From: Methanolobus chelungpuianus
GTDB taxonomy: Archaea > Halobacteriota > Methanosarcinia > Methanosarcinales > Methanosarcinaceae
NCBI RefSeq assembly: GCF_024500045.1
Contig: NZ_JTEO01000005.1
Span: forward strand, 186,001 to 250,000
Reading direction: 5' to 3'
DNA: 64,000 nt
Part shown: positions 45,509-54,600 of the stretch, in pieces
Layout of the letters: every line of letters starts with the position of its first letter
Numbering within the stretch: position 1 is the stretch's first letter
Program-made: the position numbers and the translations under genes
Notes under the pieces: model-generated
What the model saw: the letters and a program-made list of their open reading frames with translations, nothing else
Told to the model about the DNA's origin: nothing
The model's database searches: none

Positions 45509-46696
45509 TGATGATCCTCCATTAAGGCTTCCGGCATATTATCATTACGAAAGGTCAAAAAAGCATTTGATGCTGTTCATTGCCTCCCGGCAAGACTAGT
45601 TCGCTTACCTCATGATATAGCTACCCCTCTGCGTTCTCCGGACAAATAAATATTGAAATTAATACAATAATTTACGATCTAATCTATTGTTGAGGGAAGC
45701 TAAGATGGAAAGACATCAATATCAGGATATCCGGTAGTCTGGTGTTGTCTTATACTGCCCATACTCTTCAGCTTTTGCTCGCATCAGCCAGCTGTGCGGA
45801 AAGCGGCAACGAGCCCCGGATTACAATAGCGCCCCTCAACCCTGCATTTAGCCGGTGCCGGGAGGAAGTGTGGCAGCGGTGCGGGACCGGGGCTCCGCAG
45901 TCAGCTGCTGGGCACATTCGACCCCCTCCTCCCTTGGACCATACCTCCTTTACAGCAGATCGGAGACATGGGACCTCCCCGGGAATAATGTAAAGAACAT
46001 GCTTGTATCATCCGATCAGGAAGGATCCGGCCTGCCCGCAGCTGCCTAGATGACAGGACGGAGCGGCCCGGTACTTGAAACGGACGAAACGTATGATCCC
46101 TCCTGCGGCACTTCACCCAATGGTCCTGTCACAGCCAGGCACGTCCGGGACATCTCCATACTTCCGGGATTCAACGCTCCGATAAATCCCACAAATGGAT
46201 GCTCACCAATTACGGTGGCATCCCGGTGGCCTTCCACTACGGCCAGGCCTGTTTCGATCCGGTGAACAGCAGTTTCCGTTACTGCGATGAGGGCCGGCTT
46301 GCAAACGATAGGCGACCCCTGTAGGCTGGGACGATGCATACAACGGGACAGCACAGCGGTTTCTTAATCGGGGGATAAACGGTCAATGATGAGCAAAGTA
46401 TCCTCTATTGCAAAAGGAAAGCACGATATGCCGGTCAATGAGGCCATAGCCCTGATGAGCGAGAAAGGGAACCTGCATTTATGGTCATACCCATTTGTGA
46501 ACTGTAAGCATGCAGGTTCCCCTGTTGATCGCGGGAATATCCGGGTCCGTGGATGTTGCCGGGCTGGACGCAAAGGGAACAGGCTCCGCGCCGTGAAACC
46601 GGACAATAGTGATAAATAAGTATCAGTCAATTATCAGTCACTATATTTTCAACTGTAACCCTGGTAAAGCTATATTGACCGGATAAAGGTGATAAG
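45509..46696. other. 1.2-kb region with no secure gene
   Basis: No frame here has clear family support. An AT-rich stretch near 45647-45675 looks like a promoter. Two weak candidates: an open frame 46097-46324 (+) that reads HKWMLTNYGGIPVAFHYG and RYCDEGRLANDRRPL but has no good start; and a frame from the ATG at 46386 (+) whose first 30 residues look protein-like (SSIAKGKHDMPVNEAIALMS) and then lose quality, as after a frameshift. These may be decayed genes. Confidence 0.3.
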
Positions 46697-47035
46697 ATGA
46701 CCGGAGAAGATCCTGCTAAGAAAAAACATGAGTGGATGAACAAGCTAAAGGAAGAGGGAAAATTAAAGGCAAACCCTACCGAGGATCATGCGATCGGCCT
46801 CAGAACCCTGCAGAACCCCACACGCCGTAAGATCCTCAAAGCGCTGAGCGGCAATTCACTTGATATGGAGGGGATAGGCGCCCAGCTCGGTCTCAGCAGG
46901 TCAGAGGCAAAGTTCCACCTGGACATGCTGGAAAATGCATTATACATTGAAAAGTCTAAGGATACCGAGCCTGTAATGTATCAACTGACACCAAGGGGCG
47001 AAGGTTTTCTTGCAAATGTAGAGGACGTAAAGTAA
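46697..47035 (+). CDS. Winged-helix transcription regulator (ArsR-like)
   Basis: 112 residues with a basic N-terminus and a winged helix-turn-helix from about residue 35: NPTRRKILKALSG is the first helix, IGAQLGLSRSEAKFHLDMLE the recognition unit and YQLTPRGEGFL the wing. No metal-binding cysteines are seen. It probably binds DNA as a dimer; targets unknown. ATG at 46697 with GGTGATAAG directly upstream. Confidence 0.8.
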   Translation: MTGEDPAKKKHEWMNKLKEEGKLKANPTEDHAIGLRTLQNPTRRKILKALSGNSLDMEGIGAQLGLSRSEAKFHLDMLENALYIEKSKDTEPVMYQLTPRGEGFLANVEDVK

Positions 47036-47111
47036 GCTGCCGGACAACTAACGGCCCTGCAGGACCCTTTTATCTTCTATACGATGAGCGGGTTTTGCAG
47101 CTCATCTGAGA

Positions 47112-47405
47112 TCATTTCTTATAAGTAAGCTTAAGCGATCCCTGTACTGACGATTCGGACCTCATGATCTTTCCATTGCTGGTAAAGAACGGTGTGCCTC
47201 CCAGGTTGCCTTTTACAGTGCTCCTGGGGATCTCATTGTTCCCAATGCAGTTATCATTGTACCATTGTGAATTCCTGTCTGCTGGCAGGTACTGGTCCAT
47301 TATCTCTTCAGAGGACAGGGAAGACACAAGGCAGATGCTCTTCAGTCGATGCTCGTACAGCTGTTTTTGTTTCAATGCTATCCTGTTTTCCTTTTCCGTG
47401 GCCAT
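47112..47405 (-). CDS. Thioredoxin-fold-like short protein, possibly a remnant
   Basis: 97 residues. The C-terminal half contains WYNDNCIGNNEIPRSTV and GGTPFFTSNGKI. This resembles the last third of DsbA/DsbC-like thioredoxin-fold proteins, with GGTP as the cis-proline loop. No CxxC active site is present and the length is about half the usual, so it may be the 3' part of a degraded gene. The ATG at 47405 has no strong ribosome site, and in-frame codons continue only a short way upstream to a stop. Confidence 0.4.
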   Translation of the reverse strand: MATEKENRIALKQKQLYEHRLKSICLVSSLSSEEIMDQYLPADRNSQWYNDNCIGNNEIPRSTVKGNLGGTPFFTSNGKIMRSESSVQGSLKLTYKK

Positions 47406-47664
47406 AAGTATATCTATGTTTTCCTACTACTTCAATCTGTGTCAAGAGATATACAAAAGCAGACCAGGCACGGGAATTATATCGCCCGGCAACTGTTTTG
47501 AATGAATTCCCGCCATGACCATACAAGACCGGGGAACCTGCTGGCCCGGGTACGACCTGGCATGCTGTCAAGATGATGCCCAGGTCCTGAGATCATGCAT
47601 CGGCCTTGCCTGTGATCCATCTGAAGGTTCCTCCTGAACGTTGCTGATGGTTTTCAGGATGGGA

Positions 47665-47841
47665 TCATATCAGGATCTCTTTTTCCCCGGAAGCCAGTTC
47701 ATACTCCTGCAGAACAGTACCGGACCCTGTGCTCCCCATGACCAGAAGCCTGTATTTCCCACAGTAGTTCCCTCCTCCCTCCCTGCAAGTAAAAGCCACG
47801 CTGCTTGCATAATCACACTCATGGTAGAACCTGCACATCAT
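47665..47841 (-). CDS. Small cysteine-rich protein (58 residues)
   Basis: Read directly from the minus strand: starts MMCRFYHECDYASSVAF, followed by TCREGGGNYCGKYR, and ends GEKEILI. Four cysteines in a compact N-terminal unit suggest a zinc or iron-sulfur site. The first ATG at 47841 has GGAGGT six bases upstream, a very good ribosome site, which argues for a real gene. From memory, similar small Cys-rich proteins with GGGxYCGKYR occur in methanogens, but function is unknown. Confidence 0.6.
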   Translation of the reverse strand: MMCRFYHECDYASSVAFTCREGGGNYCGKYRLLVMGSTGSGTVLQEYELASGEKEILI

Positions 47842-48083
47842 GCCTGTACCTCCGGACCGTATCTGTAAGATTTGTATAAACTATACCGTATATTAAATCT
47901 GGTGCATCAGGCAGGAGCGGGATATATACCGCACCATAAAACTATTTAGTTCAGTACGACATATTCCACTAATGCGCTTTTATTATCCGGCCCTGCACAC
48001 GAAAGACCACTAAACTCCCGTATAATATTCCGCTTGGATCCGTGATAAAGACTGTGGTCCGCAGCGACAAAGGAGATACGGCT

Positions 48084-49010
48084 ATGAGAAAGATAATCAC
48101 CCTTACAATGAATCCTGCCATCGACAAGAGTACAGCCACAGAGCACGTGATCCCGGAGCATAAGCTCTACTGCAGGCCCGCCAGTTATGAACCTGGAGGA
48201 GGGGGCGTCAATGTGTCCAGGGCCATCAGGAAACTGGGGGGAGAGTCATTGCTCGTTTACCCTTCAGGCGGCATGGCTGGCCAGATGCTCCAGAGCCTCC
48301 TGAAGGAGGAAGGAGTGGAACAGAGACCCCTGAGCATAGAGGGAATGACCAGGGAGAACCTCATTGTCCTGGAGGAGTCTACAGGCCAGCAGTACCGCTT
48401 CGGCATGCCGGGCCCGCAGCTCACCGAAGAGGAGTGTGAGATGTGCCTGAGGGAGCTGGCCAATGCCACACCAGCCCCTGATTACCTGGTTGCCAGCGGG
48501 AGCCTGCCACTCGGAGTATCTTCTGATTTCTATGCCCGGGTGGCACGCGCCGGAAAGGGCATCGGAGCGAGGGTTGTCGTGGATGCAGCCGGCGAGGCCC
48601 TGAAACTGGCCCTGGATGAGGGTGTCTATCTCATCAAACCCAACATACGCGAGTTCAGTCATCTCGCAGGCAGGGATGTCATGGAGGAGCCGGAGATCGT
48701 GGAGAAGGCAAGGAAGATAATAAATGAAGGTAAATGCGAGGTCATTGTCATATCCCTAGGTGCAGCTGGCGCCCTGTTTATCTCGGAAGATGCAGTGGAG
48801 CACCTGGTCCCTCCCACAGTGCCCATCAGCAGCAAGGTGGGAGCCGGTGACAGCATGGTTGCAGGCATCGTCCTGGCACTTTCCGAAGGCAAGCCACTGC
48901 GCCAGGCAGTGCTCTACGGATTGGCAGCCGGCACTGCAGCTGTCATGACACCCGGCACAGAACTGTGCCGAAAAGAAGATACAGAGCGCCTGTATGCAAA
49001 AATGATATAA
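48084..49010 (+). CDS. pfkB: PfkB-family phosphofructokinase, bacterial Pfk-2-like
   Basis: 308 residues from the ATG at 48084 with GGAGATA upstream. Ribokinase-fold sugar kinase: [10 protein letters not shown] at the N-terminus, [18 protein letters not shown] for sugar binding, [16 protein letters not shown], and [15 protein letters not shown] with the catalytic Asp. The pattern follows E. coli Pfk-2 closely, including [10 protein letters not shown] and the C-terminal [14 protein letters not shown]. It would phosphorylate fructose 6-phosphate with ATP. Methanogens usually use an ADP-dependent enzyme, so this looks like a bacterial acquisition. It is 40 bp upstream of a glucan phosphorylase gene, suggesting glycogen breakdown. 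Confidence 0.83.
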   Translation: MRKIITLTMNPAIDKSTATEHVIPEHKLYCRPASYEPGGGGVNVSRAIRKLGGESLLVYPSGGMAGQMLQSLLKEEGVEQRPLSIEGMTRENLIVLEESTGQQYRFGMPGPQLTEEECEMCLRELANATPAPDYLVASGSLPLGVSSDFYARVARAGKGIGARVVVDAAGEALKLALDEGVYLIKPNIREFSHLAGRDVMEEPEIVEKARKIINEGKCEVIVISLGAAGALFISEDAVEHLVPPTVPISSKVGAGDSMVAGIVLALSEGKPLRQAVLYGLAAGTAAVMTPGTELCRKEDTERLYAKMI

Positions 49011-49050
49011 CCGCTTAAGGCTTAGAGGACAGCACGGCCAGGAGATGCAA

Positions 49051-50763
49051 ATGCAGGAACTTCTCATTGAAAGACGCTCTGTTGCCTATTTTTCCATGGA
49101 GATAGGCATCGACGAAAAGATACACACTTACAGCGGCGGCCTGGGGATACTTGCAGGTGACACCATACGCTCGGCTGCCGACCTCAAGGTACCCATGATC
49201 GCCGTCACACTGCTCTACCGCAAGGGATACTTCCACCAGCGGCTGGGTGAGGACGGGTGGCAGCATGAAGAACCTGCACCGTGGGCTGTGGAAGAGTTCA
49301 TGCAGGAGATGGGACCCCGGGTAAAGGTAACCGTTCATGACCGGACCGTACACCTGCGGGCCTGGAAATATGAGGTAAGGGGCATCACCGGTTTTAGCGT
49401 ACCTGTCATTTTCCTGGATGCAGACCTCCCGGAGAACTCGGAATGGGACCGCACACTCACGGACTACCTATATGGGGGCGATGATTATTACAGGCTATGC
49501 CAGGAGCTGCTTCTCGGGGTCGGGGGTATCCGGATGCTCAGGCAGCTTGGCTATACGGACGTCCGCAGTTTCCACATGAACGAAGGGCATGCTGCATTAC
49601 TTACCATGGAGCTGCTTGACGAGGAGGCAAAAAGCGCAGGCAGGGAGCGGCTGATGGAAGAAGACCGTAAGGCTGTGCAGGGAAAGTGTGTGTTCACAAC
49701 CCACACCATAGTACCTGCCGGACATGACAAGTTCCCAATGGAAATGGCCAGGATGATCATCGGACAGCGGGACGATTTCTTCAACCTGGAGGGAGTGCTC
49801 CACGACGGCCACACACTTAACATGACACGCCTGGCCCTGAACCTGAGCCGCTATGTCAACGGCGTGGCAAAAAGACACGGAGAGGCCTCAAGGCAGCTCT
49901 TCACAGGATATTCGATCAACTCCATCACAAACGGGGTACACGCGGCCACATGGATATCGGAGCCTTTCAGGCAACTCTATGACAAGTACATTCCCATGTG
50001 GCAGAAGGACAATTTCAGCCTTCGCTATGCACTCAATATCCCCAAGACGGAAGTATGGGATGCACACATGCAGGCCAAGCGAAAACTCCTTGACTTTGTA
50101 AGGGAGCAGACCGGCACAGTGCTTGATGAGAACGTCCTCACAATTGGTTTTGCCAGGAGGGCTGCCACCTATAAGAGAGGGGACCTGCTGTTCCAGGACC
50201 TTGAGCGCCTGAAAGGCATTGCATCAGGGGCCGGCAGGTTCCAGGTGATCTATGCGGGCAAGGCGCACCCCAGGGACCAGGGAGGAAAAGAGCTCATCCA
50301 GAGGATATTCCGGGCAAAAGATGTGCTGGCTGCTGATATAAAGATAGTGTACCTGGAGGACTACAGCATGAAACTTGGGGCCATGATAACTGCCGGAGTG
50401 GACATCTGGCTGAACACACCCGAGCCACCCATGGAAGCCTCCGGTACCAGCGGAATGAAAGCCTCCCTTAACGGAGTCCCGAACCTGAGCGTACTGGACG
50501 GCTGGTGGATAGAGGGACACATAGAAGGGCTCACAGGCTGGGCCATCGGGAACGGCCTTCCGGAGAACCCGCAGGACCGCAACCATTCCCGTGATGCTGC
50601 ATCCCTGTACGACAAGCTGGAAAGGACGGTCCTTCCTCTTTACTACCAGGACCGGGAGCGTTTTATCGACGTCATGCGCTACTCCATAGCCATCAACGGT
50701 TCCTTCTTCAATACCCACAGGATGATGCAGGAATATGTGCTCAATGCCTATTTCTCCTGCTGA
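49051..50763 (+). CDS. glgP: Alpha-glucan (glycogen) phosphorylase
   Basis: 570 residues of the short GT35 form common in archaea and some bacteria. [19 protein letters not shown] near the start and [11 protein letters not shown] are typical. [23 protein letters not shown] near residue 470 holds the lysine that binds pyridoxal phosphate. It releases glucose 1-phosphate from glycogen-like polymer. An ATG at 49045 sits directly on AGGAG, so the ATG at 49051 is the better start. Likely cotranscribed with pfkB. Confidence 0.9.
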   Translation: MQELLIERRSVAYFSMEIGIDEKIHTYSGGLGILAGDTIRSAADLKVPMIAVTLLYRKGYFHQRLGEDGWQHEEPAPWAVEEFMQEMGPRVKVTVHDRTVHLRAWKYEVRGITGFSVPVIFLDADLPENSEWDRTLTDYLYGGDDYYRLCQELLLGVGGIRMLRQLGYTDVRSFHMNEGHAALLTMELLDEEAKSAGRERLMEEDRKAVQGKCVFTTHTIVPAGHDKFPMEMARMIIGQRDDFFNLEGVLHDGHTLNMTRLALNLSRYVNGVAKRHGEASRQLFTGYSINSITNGVHAATWISEPFRQLYDKYIPMWQKDNFSLRYALNIPKTEVWDAHMQAKRKLLDFVREQTGTVLDENVLTIGFARRAATYKRGDLLFQDLERLKGIASGAGRFQVIYAGKAHPRDQGGKELIQRIFRAKDVLAADIKIVYLEDYSMKLGAMITAGVDIWLNTPEPPMEASGTSGMKASLNGVPNLSVLDGWWIEGHIEGLTGWAIGNGLPENPQDRNHSRDAASLYDKLERTVLPLYYQDRERFIDVMRYSIAINGSFFNTHRMMQEYVLNAYFSC

Positions 50764-50828
50764 GCAGGACTCCGGCTAACGGAACAGTGAGATAGGCAGA
50801 CGCATCTTCGGAATTTAAAAGCCGGCAC

Positions 50829-51413
50829 TTATTCCATAGGCTCGTACCTGAACCCGAACCCCAGGTCCCTGAGGGCCAGGAGTGCCATGAGCATCACGCA
50901 GAATATGAAGAAAACTGACACGAAGCATGCGAAGTTATAGTAAAAGAAGTCCACACCCGACAGGCTTACGTTCATGAATATGAAAATGCTCAGAGGCTCG
51001 TTGTATAGGGGATAGAGGTAGGTCAGGCCACCGTCGGCAACATCATCCAGGAGCAGGTGCGAAAGGAAAGCCGCCTCTGCGAACACGCCAATCGAGCAGG
51101 CTCTCGATATGTTCCTGTAGATAAGGTACCCGGACGATACTGCAAGGACAAAAGCCACGACCCCGAAAAGCAGCGAGTGCGTCGGCAGCGGACCTATCCT
51201 TGTGTGACTGAGGGTGCCGTAGAGTAAATAGTTCCATACTGCAGGCACGTCCGGGAAAAGGGAGCCTATGCTTCCCACGATTAGCAGAAATCCTATATGC
51301 CTGGTGTCCTTCAGGCTCATTTCCCTCTTAAAGGAAGAGCCGAACACTGCAAATACCCCTGCGAGGGAAATGCAGAACACGAAGAACATCAGGTGGAATA
51401 CCGGGTAGGGCAT
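50829..51413 (-). CDS. YdjM-like (DUF457) membrane-bound metal-dependent hydrolase
   Basis: 194 residues from the ATG at 51413 (MPYPVFHLMFF), the usual start of this family. About five membrane segments; GSLFPDVPAVWNYLLYG, PTHSLLFG and SHLLLDDVADGG hold the conserved His and Asp residues of the putative metal site. Substrate unknown. No ribosome site precedes the ATG; a TATA box CTTATATAAG about 27 bp upstream points to a leaderless mRNA. Confidence 0.78.
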   Translation of the reverse strand: MPYPVFHLMFFVFCISLAGVFAVFGSSFKREMSLKDTRHIGFLLIVGSIGSLFPDVPAVWNYLLYGTLSHTRIGPLPTHSLLFGVVAFVLAVSSGYLIYRNISRACSIGVFAEAAFLSHLLLDDVADGGLTYLYPLYNEPLSIFIFMNVSLSGVDFFYYNFACFVSVFFIFCVMLMALLALRDLGFGFRYEPME

Positions 51414-51434
51414 GCAGTTAATATATAAATTTAA

Positions 51435-51600
51435 CTTATATAAGTCTGGTGTCACTCCGGGCTTTCAGGCAATGGCAAAGCCAACTCCTGCAAGCGATCC
51501 ATAACAGATAGTATCTGGACCGATATAGTTCAAACAGGTTTTTAGTAATAATAGCAGCACAATAGGCTTATATATAAATATAAATAAATGCTTATATTAA
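51435..51600. promoter_or_regulatory. Divergent leaderless promoters
   Basis: CTTATATAAG (51435-51444) lies about 27 bp before the minus-strand start at 51413, and CTTATATTAA (51591-51600) lies about 30 bp before the plus-strand ATG at 51626. Neither gene has a clear ribosome site, which fits leaderless transcripts. TATATATAAATATAAATAAA between them adds further possible TATA sites. Confidence 0.55.
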
Positions 51601-51625
51601 AGATTCTGCTAAATTCTTATCCACA

Positions 51626-54600
51626 ATGACCAATACGGGAACATTCAGCTCTTCTGCGGCGAAGGACATGACAGACAGAACGGAAGAGAACAGGAAACTA
51701 AAAAGACTGGTTAGATCCTCAGAGGCACTTTTCCAGAGTTCGGCCACTGATAGTGGATACCAGGCAACGGTAGATGCCCTTGTGGAAATATCCGGAGCAA
51801 AATATGCAGCCTTTATTCTTTATGAAGGAAATGGAGGATGCTTTACCACAGTGGCCATTTCAGGCCCACCTGCACATATCGAAGAGGCCAGCTCCGTACT
51901 GGGCATGGAACTTAAAGGGAGCAGGCGGGATATTGACAGCCGCGTTGAAGAGAGGATCCGGAGCAACAGCATCATCCGCTTCAGGGAGCTGAATGAGCTG
52001 ACCGATGGCATTGTTCCCTGCGGGACCATAAGATTGCTGCAAAAGAGGTTCGGTGTAGGGGAAACTGTGGTTGCCGGGGTAGGGAAAGATAATACCACCA
52101 TGGGCTATTTCATTATCCTGATGCCTTCCGGCAAAACACTGGAGGATGAAGAGCTTGTGGAGATATTTGCGCGACAGGCAGGACTTCTCATAAGCCGCAA
52201 AAAAGCAGAGGAAGAGCTGCGCAAAAGAGAGATGCTGCTTAACACTGCCCAGAGGTTAGCTCATATGGGCAGCTGGGAGTTTGACCTCACCACAGGCCTG
52301 ATATACGCATCCGAAGAAGCCCTTAAGATATACGGGGCAGAGAACAGGCCTTTCACTATTACCGAGACACAGAAGGCTTCACTGCCCCAATACCGGCAGG
52401 TCCTTGACCAGGCCATGACGGGCCTGATAAGAGGGGAACAGCCTTATGACGTGCAGTTCCAGGTAATAAGACAGAGCGACGGTGCGATCCGCCACGTCCA
52501 TTCGGTTGCGGAGTACAACCCTCAAACGAACAAGGTCATCGGCACCATACAGGACATCACCGAAAGCAAACTCGCACATGCAACCCTCGAGGAGAGCGAG
52601 AGCAAGTACCGCACCCTGTTCGAGGCCGCGCTCAGCCCGGTGCTCATTACAGACGCGGAAGGTAATTATATCGATGCCAACAAGGCAGCCCTGGAATTCC
52701 TGGAAACCGAAATTGGGTCACTGAAAAAGAGAAAAGTAGGAGATTACGACCCTCCGCATCTGCGTGAGAAACAGGCTGAAGAACATGCACCCTTCCTGCA
52801 GCCAAAGACGCTTGAAACAGTGTATGAGGTCAATGGAAAGGAGAAGATACTGCTTTTGAATGTAGTCCCTGTAGAGACCAAGGAAGGAACGCGCTTATAC
52901 GGCATCGGGCAGGATATCACCGAACGCAAGCTTACCGAGAGGAAACTTGCAGAAGAGGCCGCATGGAGGCAGCTTCTTATAGAGAGGTCCCGCGACGGGA
53001 TAGTTATACTGGACATGGATGGGAAGGTCTATGAAGCCAATGACAAGTTTGCCACAATACTCGGCTACACTCCGGAAGAGCTTCTTGACCTGTATGTATG
53101 GGACTGGGACAGGCAGTGGGAGCCTGAACAGTTGCTGCACATGATACGGAATCCCCATCAACAGGAGGATCATTTCGCCACACGTCACATGCGCAAGGAT
53201 GGGACACTGATAGATGTGGAAATAAGCTCCAACGAAGTTACCCGTGAGGGGCAGCAGCTGGTTTTCTGCACGTGCAGGGATGTCTCCGACCGCATGCGCA
53301 CCCAGGAAGCACTGCTTGAAAGAGAGAAGAACTACCGGGAAATATTCAATTCCACCGGCGAGGCGATCTTTATCCATGATGCCGCCACCGGGAAGATAAT
53401 CGATTTGAACGACGCCATGCTGAAGATGTACGGCTACACCGGCAAGGAAAAGATCCTTTCCAGTACCATAGCCGATATGAGTGCCGGAACTTTCCCCTAC
53501 ATAAGTGAGATGAGCCCGGAAATGGATACGGAGGGGAGTGACAATGAGCCCTTTATCTTTGAATGGCTGGCAAAGAAAGAGAACGGGGAGCTTTTCTGGG
53601 TAGAGGTCTCGCGCAAGAGGACAGAGATCGGGGGCAAGGACAGGGTGCTTGCCGTGGTCCGCGACATCACCGAGAGCAGGATGGCCCGGGAGCAGATACG
53701 CAAGAGGACGGAGACGCTGGATATGGCCCTGGAGGCCACACGCGCCGGAATATGGGAGCTGGACCTGAGGACCGGCGTTATCAGCCTTGAGGGGCTGGGC
53801 AGCTGGGAAAAGATAACAGGATACACTCCTGCTGACTTCGGGCAGCTCAACCTGGAAGTCTGGTCCATGCTTACACATCCGGATGACCGGCCTTCGGTTT
53901 ACAGGCAACTCTATGACATCATAGCATCAAACAAAGAGTTCTACGTAGCAGAATACCGCATGAGGCACAGGAACGGCGAGTGGGTGTGGGTGCAGGCCAA
54001 CGGGAGAATATCCGAATATGACAGGGACGGCAGGCCGCTCCGCATGTACGGGACGCACATACCCATTGGCGAGCGCAAGGAAATAGAAGGCGAGCTCAAG
54101 TCCAGCGAGGAGAACTTCAGGACCCTTTTCGCGACCCTTGACAACATCATAATAGTCGGAACATATGATGGAAAGGTATTGTATGCAAACCCCGCACTCA
54201 GCAACAAACTCGGATACACTTTTGAAGAGATCAGCACCCTCGGCAGCCTCGGGATCTATCCGCACAGCGGACAGAAGGAAGCCATGGAAGCCGTTGAAGT
54301 CGCATTGGAAGGTGATACGGACACATGCGTCCTGCCGCTCCAGCACCGGAACGGAACTTTAATACCGGTGGAGACCCGCCTGTGGTGTGGCAAATGGAAT
54401 GGTGAGGACTGTATATTCTCCATGTCCAGGGACCTCTCGCAGCAGCAGGAAGCCCTGACAAAGTTCCAGAAGCTCTTTGACAGCAATCCGGCATTCATGG
54501 CCCTGATGAGTTATCCCGACTTTACTTTTATCGATGTGAACAAAGCATTCCTGCAGAGGATGGGACTGGATAAGGAAAAGATCGCAGGTGAGAATATATG

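Noticed and set aside
45742-45993. 83-codon frame with a signal-peptide-like start and Cys
   Set aside because: After about 30 residues it becomes low quality (Pro- and Arg-rich), and no ribosome site or upstream start supports it.
47641-47868. 75-codon plus-strand frame
   Set aside because: The opposite strand has the Cys-rich gene with a strong ribosome site; the plus frame has none.
52895-53908. 337-codon minus-strand frame inside the kinase gene
   Set aside because: Antisense to PAS domains; no start signal or recognisable family.
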